Of a stretch of 36,650 bases of DNA, positions 21,721-32,317 are shown piece after piece. The notes beneath the pieces are model-generated. The model worked only from the letters and a program-made list of their open reading frames with translations. It had not been told where the DNA came from and did not search any database. Each line of letters starts with the position of its first letter. Position 1 is the stretch's first letter. The position numbers and the translations under genes were made by a program. This DNA is from Thiotrichaceae bacterium (GTDB taxonomy: Bacteria > Pseudomonadota > Gammaproteobacteria > Thiotrichales > Thiotrichaceae), in contig WFWY01000076.1 in assembly GCA_015490895.1 (NCBI GenBank), forward strand, positions 1-36,650, given 5' to 3'.

Positions 21721-22953
21721 CTAGAGATTCCCGTTAAACCAGTTACGCATTCTTTCCCATACCGTGTCAGAAGACACATTAGAAAATGAATGACTATCAC
21801 CATAGGCCTGCTGTGCCGCTCCATAAAGCAATAGACCCACACCTGTAGAATGCATCGGGTTTTCTACTTCCCCTTTAAGCCCCCCTACTTCACGAGGGGA
21901 TCCTATTCGAACCGGCATATGAAAAACTTCTTCAGCCAGTTCAACCATACCTTTCATTCTGGATGAGCCACCTGTTAGCACAACACCTGCACCAATTCGA
22001 CTGTCGTAACCACTACGTCGCAGTTCATCAAGAATCATCAGGAACAATTCTTCAAAGCGTGGCTCGATCACCGACGCCAGAGTCTGCGTCGATAAACGAC
22101 GTGGCTCCCGTTCACCCACACCAGGCACCTCAATTTCTTCATCTTCGGCCAGTTGCCTCAGCGCCACACCATGTTCAATCTTGATTTTTTCAGCACTGAC
22201 TGTTGGCGTACGTACTGCGACCGCAATATCATTAGTGACCTGGTCTCCTGCAACCGGAATCACAGCCGTATGCTGAATAGCACCATTCAGGAAGACCGCA
22301 ATATCACTGGTGCCTCCACCGATATCGACAATACACACACCCAGTTCTTTCTCATCATCCTGCAAGACCGACTGACCCGATGCGACCTGTTCCAGAATAA
22401 TATCTTCCACGACCAGGTTGCAGCGTTCCACACACTTGACAATATTCTGAGCCGCACTGCGGGAGCCGGTGACCATATGCACATTGGCTTCCATGCGAAC
22501 ACCGGACATACCAATGGGTTCACGAATACCATCCTGATCATCAATAATGAACTCTTGCGGCAAGACATGCAGGATCAACTGATCTGCTGGAATGGCAATA
22601 GCACGCGCTGAATCCATCACCCGTTCAATATCTGCTTCGGTAACTTCGTTATCTTTTATAGCCACCACACCATGCGAATTCATGCTGCGAATATGGCTGC
22701 CTGCAATGCCGGCAAAAACGGTTTGAATATTCACACCCGCCATTAACTCGGCTTCTTCAACTGCACGCTGAATGGAGTCAATGGTGGCATCAATATTGAC
22801 TACCACCCCCTTTTTCATACCACGCGAAGGGTGTTTACCAATACCGACCACATTGAGCCTGCCTTCTTCATTGATTTCACCGACCAGTGCAACCACCTTC
22901 GATGTACCAATATCCAAAGCAACGATCATGTTTTCACTATGTTTGCTTGCCAT
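21721..22953 (-). CDS. ftsA: Cell division protein FtsA
   Basis: FtsA is the actin-like ATPase that tethers FtsZ filaments to the inner membrane and helps trigger septal synthesis. The 410-residue product has the actin-family phosphate motifs, MIVALDIGTSKVVALVGEI at the N-terminus and VDIGGGTSDIAVF in the middle, the 1C subdomain between them, and VLTGGSSRMKG for adenosine binding. The C-terminal WERMRNWFNGNL can form the amphipathic membrane-targeting helix. It follows ftsQ by 76 bp, which is one of the longer gaps in the cluster and could hold an internal promoter, although I see no strong one. Confidence 0.97.
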   Translation of the reverse strand: MASKHSENMIVALDIGTSKVVALVGEINEEGRLNVVGIGKHPSRGMKKGVVVNIDATIDSIQRAVEEAELMAGVNIQTVFAGIAGSHIRSMNSHGVVAIKDNEVTEADIERVMDSARAIAIPADQLILHVLPQEFIIDDQDGIREPIGMSGVRMEANVHMVTGSRSAAQNIVKCVERCNLVVEDIILEQVASGQSVLQDDEKELGVCIVDIGGGTSDIAVFLNGAIQHTAVIPVAGDQVTNDIAVAVRTPTVSAEKIKIEHGVALRQLAEDEEIEVPGVGEREPRRLSTQTLASVIEPRFEELFLMILDELRRSGYDSRIGAGVVLTGGSSRMKGMVELAEEVFHMPVRIGSPREVGGLKGEVENPMHSTGVGLLLYGAAQQAYGDSHSFSNVSSDTVWERMRNWFNGNL

Positions 22954-23029
22954 GTTTCACTCCAAACGGTTTCCCGTTAACTCAATCTTCGTTGTGTTAC
23001 CGTCAGGTATCTTTAATACTCTCTGGTAT

Positions 23030-23776
23030 TCATTTCCAACTCACTGCCAATCCATTTGTATAACGCAAATCAATCTTTTTCACTTTCTCAGCCTTATCCG
23101 CCAGCTCTTTTTTGTAAGCCACCAAAAACCGCTTGATGCGTCTTTCCTGTTCTATCTTGCCAATTTCCAGCAACCAGCCATTCGTCAGGCGGATCTGCCA
23201 GGAACCTCGTGCATTGACAATGAATTCACTCACACCCACGGGTGCTGTTTTTAACCACTGCTGTATCTGCTTATATTTGCGGATCATCTCCAGACCATCA
23301 TCTTCCTGGTGATACAACATGGGCATAATGCCCTGCTTTGAGGGCAGGCTGGCATCAAAAATCTCTCCCTGGTGATTCAACAGCCGGTCATCACCCCAAA
23401 AAGCCACCGGACTTTGCTCGGTAATTTTCACAACCAGGTCACGAGGCCAGCGCCTGGTTATCGCAACTGACTTGATCCAGGGCTCAAACTCCAGCTCTTC
23501 CTCCATGCCTGAGGCATCCAGAAGATACAAATTGGTCTTGATAAAAGGCTCAATGATTTCCTGTATGGTCTTTTGATCGGTATGTTGAATATCACCAATG
23601 ACTTCAACATTGGTAATGCGTAAATGCGAACTATCCTTCAGCCAGTGCCATATATAAAAAACACCGGCCAGCAATACCACCGGGATCATTGCCAGAGCTA
23701 TCAGTTTCCAGGGAAAACGAAACGGCTGCCGGGGTTGTTTGGCTTTCACTCGGGTATTTTGCTTTTTTCGCGCCAT
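23030..23776 (-). CDS. ftsQ: Cell division protein FtsQ
   Basis: FtsQ is a bitopic inner-membrane protein of the FtsQLB divisome subcomplex. The 248-residue product has a basic cytoplasmic tail, one transmembrane helix (about 26-46, LIALAMIPVVLLAGVFYIW), a POTRA domain starting at LRITNVEVIGDIQHTDQKTI, and a beta domain with the segments WIKSVAITRRWPRDLVVKITEQSPVAFW and IDLRYTNGLAVSW. Length is slightly below that of E. coli (276). It begins 16 bp after ddlB, inside the operon. Confidence 0.95.
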   Translation of the reverse strand: MARKKQNTRVKAKQPRQPFRFPWKLIALAMIPVVLLAGVFYIWHWLKDSSHLRITNVEVIGDIQHTDQKTIQEIIEPFIKTNLYLLDASGMEEELEFEPWIKSVAITRRWPRDLVVKITEQSPVAFWGDDRLLNHQGEIFDASLPSKQGIMPMLYHQEDDGLEMIRKYKQIQQWLKTAPVGVSEFIVNARGSWQIRLTNGWLLEIGKIEQERRIKRFLVAYKKELADKAEKVKKIDLRYTNGLAVSWK

Positions 23777-23792
23777 CCGTTACCTCGTTAAC

Positions 23793-24707
23793 CTATGAGC
23801 TTGTCTGTAAAATACGCACAACCAGAGATTCAAAACTCAAACCGGCTTGTTTTGCTGCCATCGGAACCAGAGAGTGATCAGTCATTCCCGGTACTGTATT
23901 GACTTCTATCAGAATAAAATCACCCCGAGCATCCCGCATCACATCAACACGCCCCCAGCCCTGGCCACCCACTGCCTTGAAAGCACGGCTTGCCAATGCC
24001 TGTATCTCAAGCTCACTGTCTTCGCTCAAACCACTAGGACAAAAATACTGTGTTTCATCTGACTGGTATTTTGCATCATAATCATAAAAGGCACTGTTGG
24101 CCTGCAAACGGATGGAGGGCAATACCTCATCACCCAGTATCGCCACGGTGTACTCATCACCACTTATCCACTGCTCGGCAAACACTTCTCCATAACGGGC
24201 AGCAAGATCATAGGCCGCAGCCAGACTACTGCGGTTATCAACCTTGCTCATTCCAATACTGGAACCTTCCAGTGACGGCTTGACAATCAACGGCAAACCC
24301 AGCGCATCAACGACTTCATCCAGATCCGTTGTCGCCTCCAGCACACGATAATCAGCTGTTGGCAAATGCATCCCCAGCCACAGTCGTTTGGTCATCAACT
24401 TATCCATGCTAATAGCGGAGGCCATGATGCCGCAGCCGGTGTAGGGTAGCTGCATGACTTCCAGTACACCCTGTAATTCGCCATCCTCTCCCCCACGACC
24501 ATGAACGATATTAAAAACACGGTCGAACTGCCCTGCTTTCAATATCGCAGCCACATCACGCCCCATATCAACTTTATGTGCATCGACACCTGCATGAAGC
24601 AAGGCATTCAGCACCGCCTGCCCACTCTTTAGCGAGACCTCGCGCTCAGCTGCCCAGCCACCCATGACGACAGCGACCTTGCCGAATTCCGTCACTGCCA
24701 CACTCAT
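23793..24707 (-). CDS. ddlB: D-alanine-D-alanine ligase
   Basis: Ddl joins two D-alanines to give the dipeptide that MurF adds to the peptidoglycan precursor. The 304-residue ATP-grasp enzyme matches DdlB in length (306 in E. coli). It shows [19 protein letters not shown] at the N-terminus, [15 protein letters not shown], the ATP-grasp region [20 protein letters not shown], and the metal-binding C-terminal [16 protein letters not shown]. Its start overlaps the murC stop (ATGA), so translation is coupled. No murB lies between murC and ddlB. Confidence 0.97.
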   Translation of the reverse strand: MSVAVTEFGKVAVVMGGWAAEREVSLKSGQAVLNALLHAGVDAHKVDMGRDVAAILKAGQFDRVFNIVHGRGGEDGELQGVLEVMQLPYTGCGIMASAISMDKLMTKRLWLGMHLPTADYRVLEATTDLDEVVDALGLPLIVKPSLEGSSIGMSKVDNRSSLAAAYDLAARYGEVFAEQWISGDEYTVAILGDEVLPSIRLQANSAFYDYDAKYQSDETQYFCPSGLSEDSELEIQALASRAFKAVGGQGWGRVDVMRDARGDFILIEVNTVPGMTDHSLVPMAAKQAGLSFESLVVRILQTSS

Positions 24708-26122
24708 GCTTTTCCCCTTAGTTGCTCTGGCAACTCGGCGGCAATACTGCCTACACTGCCTGCGCCCAGTGTTAATACGACATCTCCATCCTGAATAATG
24801 TGTTTGAGTGTCGGCACAACTTCATCCAGCTCCGGAACAAAAACGGGGTTAACCTTGCCACGCATACGAATCGCACCCGCCAATGCCCTGCCATCCGCTC
24901 CAGGAATTGGTTCTTCACTGGCAGCATAAACATCCATCAGAATCAAGACATCTGGCTCAGATAACACATGCGCCAGATCTTCAAACAAATCCCGTGTACG
25001 GGTATAGCGATGTGGCTGAAACAACACCACTTTACGACGCTCCGGCCAAGCACCCTGCAATGCCTTGAGCGTCGCTTCCATCTCGGTCGGATGGTGCCCA
25101 TAATCATCTACCAGCGTAATCGTACCCTTGTCTGTTTCTATATCGCCGTACTGGGTAAAACGACGACCTACACCCTGAAATTCATTTAAAGCGCTTTGAA
25201 TAACGCTGTCTGGCACACCCAGTTCCACGGCAATCGCTATCGCTGCCAATGCATTGAGTACGTTGTGTTCGCCAGGCATATTCAAACCAATATCCAGCGA
25301 GCGACCATCCTTGCAGCAGCGCAAGGTAAAATAGCTTTTTGCACCCTGATAGCGAACATTCTCGGCACGGATATCTGCCTCGTGCTGAATACCGTAAGTA
25401 ATCACGGTTCGGCTCACTCGCGGCATAATCTCCCGAACATGCTCGTCATCAACACAGAGTACTGCCAGACCATAAAAGGGGAGATGATGTAAAAACTCGA
25501 TAAATGTATCCTTGAGCTTGTTAAAATCACCGTCGTAAGTACTCAAGTGATCCGCATCTATATTCGTCACCACAGAAATCAGTGGTTGCAGTAGCAAAAA
25601 GGAAGCATCACTTTCATCGGCTTCAGCAACGATATAGTCCCCTGTTCCCAGTCGGGAGTTACTGGAGGAGCTGGTAAGCTTGCCGCCAATAACATACGTG
25701 GGATCCAGACCTGTTTTCTCTAAAATACTGGTGACCAGTGAAGTCGTTGTGGTTTTGCCATGTGTCCCTGCAATCGCAATACCATGTCTAAAGCGCATTA
25801 ACTCGGCAAGCATCTCCGCACGTGGAATAACTGGAATCGCGTTTTCCTTGGCAGCCAGTACCTCAATATTATCCGAGCTCACTGCCGAAGAAATAACCAC
25901 GACATTGGCACCCGAGATATTGTTGGCTGCATGTCCTATTTGCACATCCACCCCCAGGGACTGCAGTCTTCGTGTCATGGGACTTTCGGCGATATCCGAG
26001 CCACTTACCCGGTAACCCAGGTTGACCACGACCTCCGCAATACCACCCATACCTGCACCACCGATACCAACAAAATGTACCTGCTTGATCCTTCGACGCG
26101 CCAGGTCATAGCCACTCTTCAT
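24704..26122 (-). CDS. murC: UDP-N-acetylmuramate-L-alanine ligase MurC
   Basis: MurC adds L-alanine to UDP-MurNAc, the first peptide-forming step. The 472-residue Mur ligase has the N-terminal [16 protein letters not shown] (UDP-binding Rossmann domain), the ATP loop [10 protein letters not shown], the central [10 protein letters not shown] and [10 protein letters not shown] segments, and the C-terminal [14 protein letters not shown] and FQPHRYTRT. Length is close to E. coli's 491. It overlaps murG upstream by 4 bp and ddlB downstream by 4 bp. Confidence 0.97.
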   Translation of the reverse strand: MKSGYDLARRRIKQVHFVGIGGAGMGGIAEVVVNLGYRVSGSDIAESPMTRRLQSLGVDVQIGHAANNISGANVVVISSAVSSDNIEVLAAKENAIPVIPRAEMLAELMRFRHGIAIAGTHGKTTTTSLVTSILEKTGLDPTYVIGGKLTSSSSNSRLGTGDYIVAEADESDASFLLLQPLISVVTNIDADHLSTYDGDFNKLKDTFIEFLHHLPFYGLAVLCVDDEHVREIMPRVSRTVITYGIQHEADIRAENVRYQGAKSYFTLRCCKDGRSLDIGLNMPGEHNVLNALAAIAIAVELGVPDSVIQSALNEFQGVGRRFTQYGDIETDKGTITLVDDYGHHPTEMEATLKALQGAWPERRKVVLFQPHRYTRTRDLFEDLAHVLSEPDVLILMDVYAASEEPIPGADGRALAGAIRMRGKVNPVFVPELDEVVPTLKHIIQDGDVVLTLGAGSVGSIAAELPEQLRGKA

Positions 26123-27285
26123 ACTTCACCCCCGGATACCTGTTCAGAATCCGTAGCGAAATCAGGCTCCTGTAGTACATCATCCTGATGCACCTGAAAG
26201 GGATATCCTGCAATATCCGCACAAATAATCGCAACCTTCTCAGTCGCATCAGTCATTGCCAGCTGTCGGGCTTTTTGACTCATGCCTAGTAGCTGCCCCC
26301 GGTTACGGATAAGCGCTTCTACTACTTGCGCCAGAGATTCCTGGGTCAAATCCGCCTGTTTTGCCAGGATTGCCGCTCCCTGCTCTGCCAGGTATTTGGC
26401 ATTTTCAGTTTGATGATCATCAATGGCATAAGGATACGGCACCAGAATAGAGGCCAGACCAGCTGCTGCCACTTCAGCAATAGTGAGTGCTCCTGCCCGG
26501 CAAATAATTAAGTCTGCCCATTCATAAGCACCTGCCATATCTTCAATAAAAGGCACAATATGAGCTGTTACCGCGGCAGCTTCATAGGTTTTTCTGCATA
26601 GATCCAGCGTAGTTTCTCCTGCCTGGTGAACAACCTCTACCGACAATTCTTTTGGCAATGCACACAAGGCCAGGGGTACTTTTTCATTCAAGGCCTGGGC
26701 ACCAAGGCTGCCACCGATAACCAGCAGACGGAAAGCACCTTCGTGGCTTGCCAGCCGTGTTTCAGGATCGGGCAAGGCAGCAATCTCCGGGCGCACCGGA
26801 TTACCTACTGTAATGGCATCTCGCTTCTCGGGAAAAGTGCCCGGAAACCCCTCCAGCTTTTCCAGCACCAGCCGGCTGAGCAAGGCATTCGTTGTCCCTG
26901 GTATGGCATTTTGCTCATGAATAATCACCGGAATCCCCATCAGACTGGCAACCAGGCCACCAGGGCCTGCCACAAAGCCTCCCATCCCCAACACTGCAGC
27001 CGGACGGTAACGGCGCATAATCTTCACGGATTGAAACAATGCCTTCAGCAACCGAAAAGGTGCCAATAACAGGGCTGCTACTCCTTTTCCACGAATCCCG
27101 GAGACTTCCAGCCATACCATTTCAATACCGGCTTCAGGTATAATTCGTGCTTCCAGACCCTTACGTGTTCCCATCCAGACCACCGGGATATCCTGCTCCT
27201 GCAACGCCCTGGCAACTGCCAGACCAGGATAAACATGACCACCGGTGCCACCTGCTGTAATCAAAATAGGGGCTTGATCAGACAT
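26119..27285 (-). CDS. murG: UDP-GlcNAc:lipid I N-acetylglucosaminyltransferase MurG
   Basis: MurG is the peripheral GT-B enzyme that adds GlcNAc to lipid I at the cytoplasmic face, producing lipid II. The glycine-rich acceptor loop [17 protein letters not shown] is at the N-terminus, followed by [20 protein letters not shown], the second glycine loop [16 protein letters not shown], and the donor-binding [15 protein letters not shown]. At 388 residues it is about 30 longer than the E. coli enzyme. The excess is a C-terminal tail after ICADIAG that is acidic and probably disordered. It overlaps ftsW by 8 bp and murC by 4 bp. Confidence 0.97.
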   Translation of the reverse strand: MSDQAPILITAGGTGGHVYPGLAVARALQEQDIPVVWMGTRKGLEARIIPEAGIEMVWLEVSGIRGKGVAALLLAPFRLLKALFQSVKIMRRYRPAAVLGMGGFVAGPGGLVASLMGIPVIIHEQNAIPGTTNALLSRLVLEKLEGFPGTFPEKRDAITVGNPVRPEIAALPDPETRLASHEGAFRLLVIGGSLGAQALNEKVPLALCALPKELSVEVVHQAGETTLDLCRKTYEAAAVTAHIVPFIEDMAGAYEWADLIICRAGALTIAEVAAAGLASILVPYPYAIDDHQTENAKYLAEQGAAILAKQADLTQESLAQVVEALIRNRGQLLGMSQKARQLAMTDATEKVAIICADIAGYPFQVHQDDVLQEPDFATDSEQVSGGEV

Positions 27286-28513
27286 AGACTTTTCCTACCT
27301 TATCTTTCACCTTGAGTGGTTTTTTTGCAGGCTTGCGCTTCACAGCCTGTCGCCTTGAAGCGCGTTTGCGGGGACGGCTCATAAGAGCTTCTCGGTATAC
27401 CCGCATCAAAATCGCCATTGCAATCAACGTCACTAAAAGACTACTCCCTCCGTAACTCATAAAGGGCAGCGTCAATCCTTTAGGTGGTAACACAGCCAGG
27501 TTGACACCGATATGAAATAAAGCCTGAAAGCCTACCCAGAAGCCAATGGCATACGCTACATAAGCACCGAAAAACTGCTTTTTGGTATCGGCCATAAAAC
27601 CAATCGCAAAAGCGCGTTTTACTAACCAGGCATAAAGCAACAACGTCACCACAATACCGACAAAGCCAAACTCATCAGCCAGTACTGCAAAAATAAAATC
27701 ATTGTGCGCCTCTGGCAGATAAAACTGCTTTTGCACACTACCGCCCAGACCGGAGCCAAACCAGCCACCATCACCAATCGCCATCAGCGCATTGGTAACC
27801 TGATACCCGGTTCCGGTTGAATCCTTCCAGGGATCCAGAAAAGAAATAAACCGTCTGCCCCGGTAACCCATTAGCAGCAACGGAATCATGACCAGAATGG
27901 TACCCGACAGCAGCAACGCCAGGCGCGACAGCTTGACGCCCCCGAGGAACAGCATGGCAAGCCCGGTCGCAAAGACCACCACCACCGTGCCAAAATCCGG
28001 TTCCAGCAACAGCAAGGCTCCAAACACACCCAGCACGATCAACGGCATGATCAGCGGCTTATAGGATTCAGACGTTTTTAACTTGTCACCATGACGTACC
28101 ATGTATCCCGCCAGGTACATGAAAATAATCAACTTGGCGATCTCTGATACCTGAAGACTGGCGAACCCCAGATTAATCCAGCGGCGACTGCCATTGACCT
28201 GTTTGCCAATACCCGGAATCAGGACAGCAATGAGCAACAACAGAATAATAGGCAGTAATGCTACTCCCAGGTTTTGCCAGAACGACATGGGCACCTGGAA
28301 TACCAGCAAGGCCAGCACAAGACCCATACCCATAAATACAAGCTGACGTGACATAAAGTAAGTTTCTTCACCCACCAGGCGATCACCAGTAGCAACAGAT
28401 GCCGATGTCATAATAACCAGCCCGAAGCCCAGCAAAAGCAATACCACTGTCAAAAGCTCGGCATCCAGCACCTGGCTCCAGCGTGTCAACCATGCATCCA
28501 GACGCTTAATCAT
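27278..28513 (-). CDS. ftsW: Septal peptidoglycan glycosyltransferase FtsW (SEDS)
   Basis: FtsW is the polytopic SEDS glycosyltransferase that polymerises lipid II at the septum together with FtsI. The 411-residue protein has about ten hydrophobic segments. SEDS landmarks include INLGFASLQVSEIAKL, LLLEPDFGTVVVVF, the EAHNDFIFAVLADEFGFVG stretch near the catalytic centre, and the C-terminal LPFMSYGGSSLL. The C-terminal tail is long and strongly basic (RKRASRRQAVKRKPAKK), probably cytoplasmic. Its place between murD and murG and its overlap with both (8 bp each) support FtsW rather than RodA. Confidence 0.95.
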   Translation of the reverse strand: MIKRLDAWLTRWSQVLDAELLTVVLLLLGFGLVIMTSASVATGDRLVGEETYFMSRQLVFMGMGLVLALLVFQVPMSFWQNLGVALLPIILLLLIAVLIPGIGKQVNGSRRWINLGFASLQVSEIAKLIIFMYLAGYMVRHGDKLKTSESYKPLIMPLIVLGVFGALLLLEPDFGTVVVVFATGLAMLFLGGVKLSRLALLLSGTILVMIPLLLMGYRGRRFISFLDPWKDSTGTGYQVTNALMAIGDGGWFGSGLGGSVQKQFYLPEAHNDFIFAVLADEFGFVGIVVTLLLYAWLVKRAFAIGFMADTKKQFFGAYVAYAIGFWVGFQALFHIGVNLAVLPPKGLTLPFMSYGGSSLLVTLIAMAILMRVYREALMSRPRKRASRRQAVKRKPAKKPLKVKDKVGKVYV

Positions 28514-29852
28514 CCGCCAATCTCTTCACTGCTTTCACAAAAACTTCGCCTCTTTCCTCATAATTCCTGAACATATCAAAACTGGCACATGCTGGAGAGA
28601 GCAACACATTATCACCAGGCCGGGCTTGTTCAGCAGCCCGTCTCACCGCCTCCTGCATATCTTTCACAAAAATCTTATGTGGATAATCCGGTAGAGCCTG
28701 TGCCAGCCTGTCAGCATCCTCCCCCATTAAAATCACCGCCCTGGCCTTGTCGGTTACGACTTCACGCAATGGCGTGAAATCAGAACCTTTACCCTGTCCG
28801 CCAGCAATGAGTACGGTTTTTCCTGGTAACCCTGATAATGCCGCCAGAGTCGCACCGACATTGGTACCCTTGGAGTCGTTGTACCAGTTCACCGCATTGA
28901 TTTCTGCAATCCACTGGCTGCGGTGAGGGACACCCTCAAAACAGCGCAGGGCATCCAGCATACCCGTCATGGGCAAACCGGCCTGATCCCCCAGTGCTAA
29001 CGCCGCCAGGGCGTTGCATATATTATGGCGACCAGGGAGCTTAATCTCCTCCGTTGGCATCAGATAGCTTGATCCTTTTGCCAGCCATTCCTTTCCATCT
29101 TTGGGCAGCAGGCCAAAATCTTCCAGTCGCGCTGGTGCTCCCAGGCCAAAGCTGATCGACTCATGCACGCCCGCCAGCCGGCTGACACGTGCATCATCCC
29201 GATTCACGACCGGTATCTCACACTGATCGTATATACGCGCCTTGGCTGCCACATAGCTGTCCAGACCATCATAACGATCCAGATGGTCTTCACTGATATT
29301 CAGTATCACAGCGGCAATAGCATTCATGGAGTAAGTGGTCTCCAGCTGAAAGCTGGACAACTCCAGCACATACAAATCCGGTATTTCCTCATCCAGTAGC
29401 TGCAAAACAGGAATCCCCACATTGCCACCAATCAGAACCCGCCTGCCGGACTTCTCTGCCATCAATCCCAGCAAGGTCGTTACCGTGGTTTTACCATTGG
29501 AGCCGGTAATAGCGACCACGGGCTGTTGTGAAATACTGCGTACAAACAGCTCGATATCACCGATGATTTCAGCGCCTTTGCTATGTGCATGCTGAATTTC
29601 ATCCGTCAGTACCGAAATGCCCGGTGAGACAATCAGCTGCTTTGCCCGTTGAAAGACCGAGGATCTGAAAGACCCAAAATAGGCTGGCACGGTAGGGAAC
29701 TCAGCTTCAAACTCTGCTTTTCCTGGTGGATTTTCACGGCTGTCTGCAACCGCAAACGGCTCTTCCCGTGCGCTCAAATATCGTGCAACTGAAAGCCCGG
29801 TCACTCCCAGACCGACGATCAGTGTTTCCCATTTTTGGTGTTTCTTATCCAT
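28506..29852 (-). CDS. murD: UDP-N-acetylmuramoylalanine-D-glutamate ligase MurD
   Basis: MurD attaches D-glutamate to UDP-MurNAc-L-Ala. The 448-residue enzyme (E. coli 438) has the N-terminal Rossmann motif LIVGLGVTGLSVARYL, the ATP loop [14 protein letters not shown], the ELSSFQLE and NISEDHLDRY segments, and the C-terminal NDSKGTNVGATLAAL and LLSPACASFDMFRNYEERGEVF, all typical of MurD. It lies 33 bp after mraY, the only real gap in the rsmH-to-ddlB part of the operon, and overlaps ftsW by 8 bp. Confidence 0.97.
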   Translation of the reverse strand: MDKKHQKWETLIVGLGVTGLSVARYLSAREEPFAVADSRENPPGKAEFEAEFPTVPAYFGSFRSSVFQRAKQLIVSPGISVLTDEIQHAHSKGAEIIGDIELFVRSISQQPVVAITGSNGKTTVTTLLGLMAEKSGRRVLIGGNVGIPVLQLLDEEIPDLYVLELSSFQLETTYSMNAIAAVILNISEDHLDRYDGLDSYVAAKARIYDQCEIPVVNRDDARVSRLAGVHESISFGLGAPARLEDFGLLPKDGKEWLAKGSSYLMPTEEIKLPGRHNICNALAALALGDQAGLPMTGMLDALRCFEGVPHRSQWIAEINAVNWYNDSKGTNVGATLAALSGLPGKTVLIAGGQGKGSDFTPLREVVTDKARAVILMGEDADRLAQALPDYPHKIFVKDMQEAVRRAAEQARPGDNVLLSPACASFDMFRNYEERGEVFVKAVKRLADD

Positions 29853-29885
29853 ATATAACCAAAACCTTTCGTGTATGTATGAGGC

Positions 29886-30968
29886 TTATCTCACCTTGAG
29901 CGTTGCCAGACCAACCAGCACCAGAATCACCGTAATAATCCAGAAACGAACGATGACTTTTGGCTCTGCCCAGCCTTTTAATTCGAAATGATGATGAATC
30001 GGTGCCATACGGAAAATTCGCCGACCTGTGAGCTTGAAGGAGCTCACCTGCAGTATCACCGAAACGGTTTCCATGACAAACACACCACCCATAATGACCA
30101 GAACCAGCTCCTGCCTGACCACTATTGCAATCATGCCCAGAGCAGCTCCCAGTGCCAGCGCCCCAACATCTCCCATGAAAACCTGGGCAGGGTAGGTGTT
30201 AAACCAGAGAAACCCCAATCCGGCACCAAAAATGGCCGTGCAAAAGATAACCACTTCTCCCACACCCGGTATCATCGGGATATCCAGATAGTGAGCAAAG
30301 TTGGCATGTCCACTCACATAGGCGAAAACCGCTAACCCGCCCGCCACCAATATGGTTGGCATAATGGCAAGACCATCCAGACCATCCGTCAAATTAACCG
30401 CATTACTGGATCCCACCAGTACCAGATAGACCCATGGCACAAACAGCCAGCCCAGATTCCAGTTCCATTCCTTGATCACAGGGAAAAACAGGGTGGTCTC
30501 CACGGCACTATCCGCAGTGACATACATCACTACCGCCACTATCAGGGCAATCAGTGATAAACCCAGATACTTAAACCGGGCAGGTAAGCCTTTGCTATTG
30601 CCATACTTCAGTTTCAGATAGTCATCCAGGCCACCCACCGTTCCAAACGCCAGCGTGACCAGTAATACCAGCCACATATAGCGGTTATTCAGGTCGCTCC
30701 ATAACAAGGTTGATACGGTAATAGCCAGCAAGATCAAGGCACCTCCCATGGTTGGTGTACCCGCTTTAACCAGGTGTGACTGTGGACCATCGTCACGGAT
30801 TACCTGTCCCACCTTCATTTGTGTCAGATGAACAATCATGCGTGGCCCCAACAGCATGGCAATACCCAATGCTGTCAACAAGCCCAGAATGGCTCTTAAT
30901 GTGATGTACTGAAAGACATTAAACCCGCTGTAGAACTGACTTAAATAGTCAAATAATGCGACTAGCAT
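29886..30968 (-). CDS. mraY: Phospho-N-acetylmuramoyl-pentapeptide transferase MraY
   Basis: MraY transfers phospho-MurNAc-pentapeptide to undecaprenyl phosphate, making lipid I in the inner membrane. The 360-residue length equals the E. coli enzyme and the similarity runs end to end. Visible catalytic signatures are GTPTMGG, the [14 protein letters not shown] loop, [37 protein letters not shown], and [13 protein letters not shown] with the histidine triad. About ten transmembrane helices are expected. The start overlaps the end of murF by 7 bp. Confidence 0.98.
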   Translation of the reverse strand: MLVALFDYLSQFYSGFNVFQYITLRAILGLLTALGIAMLLGPRMIVHLTQMKVGQVIRDDGPQSHLVKAGTPTMGGALILLAITVSTLLWSDLNNRYMWLVLLVTLAFGTVGGLDDYLKLKYGNSKGLPARFKYLGLSLIALIVAVVMYVTADSAVETTLFFPVIKEWNWNLGWLFVPWVYLVLVGSSNAVNLTDGLDGLAIMPTILVAGGLAVFAYVSGHANFAHYLDIPMIPGVGEVVIFCTAIFGAGLGFLWFNTYPAQVFMGDVGALALGAALGMIAIVVRQELVLVIMGGVFVMETVSVILQVSSFKLTGRRIFRMAPIHHHFELKGWAEPKVIVRFWIITVILVLVGLATLKVR

Positions 30969-32317
30969 GGCTCGCTCCTGCTCGTTTCATGTGCTTTTAG
31001 TGCCTCGACCACATACTCCATCCGGGCACTACGCGAACCTTTGATCAAAATGGTCATATCACTATCCACTTCCTGTTTTAATGCATTAATCAATGCATCC
31101 CGCTCAACATAGGCCGTCTCCGGACTACCAAACTGTACACACGCTCCGGTGCTGTGGCGCCCCAGACAGTACAGCCTGTCAATACCCAGACGTTTAGCTG
31201 TCATACCAGTTTCAGCATGCAAGGCCGCACTGTTTTCACCCAGCTCCCCCATATCGCCTAGCACCATCAGGCGTACTCCCGGTGCCTCAGCCAGCACCCC
31301 CAGCGCAGCATCTACAGAAGCGGGGTTGGCATTATAGGTATCATCAATCAACAGACTGCCTCGCAAGCCAGTTACCATCGACAGGCGACCCGGCACACTG
31401 GACAATGACTCCAAGCCTTCCTTTACCGTTGCCAGATTCACACCAAGAGCACGTGTTACCGCTGTTGCCGCCAGAGCATTCATAGCATTGTGCCGACCCA
31501 GCAGTTGCAGCTGTAGCGACTGCTCACCCTCCTCTGTTCTGATCAACAGCTGACCGTTACCCTGGTATACACCTTGCACATCCGCTGGCTGATCCAGACC
31601 AAAGCGGATAATGGATTGCCCTTCATTGATTAACCCTGCCCAGTAATCCGCATAAGTATCATCCGCATTAATAACTGCCGTGCCCTGCGCGGCCAGCCCC
31701 TGAAAGATTTCCCCCTTGGCTCTGGCTACGCCCTGGATATCACCAAAGCCCTCCAGGTGTGCAGGCCCGGCATTGTTAATAATGGCAATATCTGGCCTGG
31801 CAATATCCGTCAACATGGCAATTTCACCAAAATGATTGGCACCCATTTCGATAACAGCCACATCATGTGTGTCACGAATACGTAATAGCGTCAATGGCAT
31901 ACCAATGTCATTGTTAAAATTACCCAGGGTCGCCAGTACATTCAGCTGCCGGGACAGGATTGCCGCAATCATTTCTTTTAGTGTTGTCTTGCCATTACTG
32001 CCCGTTAAACCAATCAGGGGCTTCCTGTAGCGACTGCGCCAGGCTTTCGCCAACGCGACCAGAGCCAGCCGGGTATCCTTAACAAGTACCTGAGGGATAT
32101 CACACTCCAGCCTGTGGCTAACCAGTGCCCCGCAAGCCTTGCCTTGCAGCTTGCACACATAGTCATGTGCGTCATGGTTCTCGCCCCGGATCGCAAGAAA
32201 CAGGTCACCCCTTTGTACCTTGCGCGAGTCGATACTAATCCCATTGACAGCCGTGTCATTTCCATGCAGTACGCCCTGCGTCATGCTGGCAATCTCAGTT
32301 AGACGCAACCAGCTCAT
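30962..32317 (-). CDS. murF: UDP-MurNAc-tripeptide D-Ala-D-Ala ligase MurF
   Basis: MurF adds the D-Ala-D-Ala dipeptide made by Ddl to the tripeptide precursor. The 451-residue enzyme matches E. coli (452). It has the N-terminal [26 protein letters not shown] domain, the ATP loop [14 protein letters not shown], the central [14 protein letters not shown] and [12 protein letters not shown], and the C-terminal [18 protein letters not shown] and [11 protein letters not shown]. It overlaps murE by 4 bp and mraY by 7 bp. Confidence 0.97.
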   Translation of the reverse strand: MSWLRLTEIASMTQGVLHGNDTAVNGISIDSRKVQRGDLFLAIRGENHDAHDYVCKLQGKACGALVSHRLECDIPQVLVKDTRLALVALAKAWRSRYRKPLIGLTGSNGKTTLKEMIAAILSRQLNVLATLGNFNNDIGMPLTLLRIRDTHDVAVIEMGANHFGEIAMLTDIARPDIAIINNAGPAHLEGFGDIQGVARAKGEIFQGLAAQGTAVINADDTYADYWAGLINEGQSIIRFGLDQPADVQGVYQGNGQLLIRTEEGEQSLQLQLLGRHNAMNALAATAVTRALGVNLATVKEGLESLSSVPGRLSMVTGLRGSLLIDDTYNANPASVDAALGVLAEAPGVRLMVLGDMGELGENSAALHAETGMTAKRLGIDRLYCLGRHSTGACVQFGSPETAYVERDALINALKQEVDSDMTILIKGSRSARMEYVVEALKAHETSRSEPC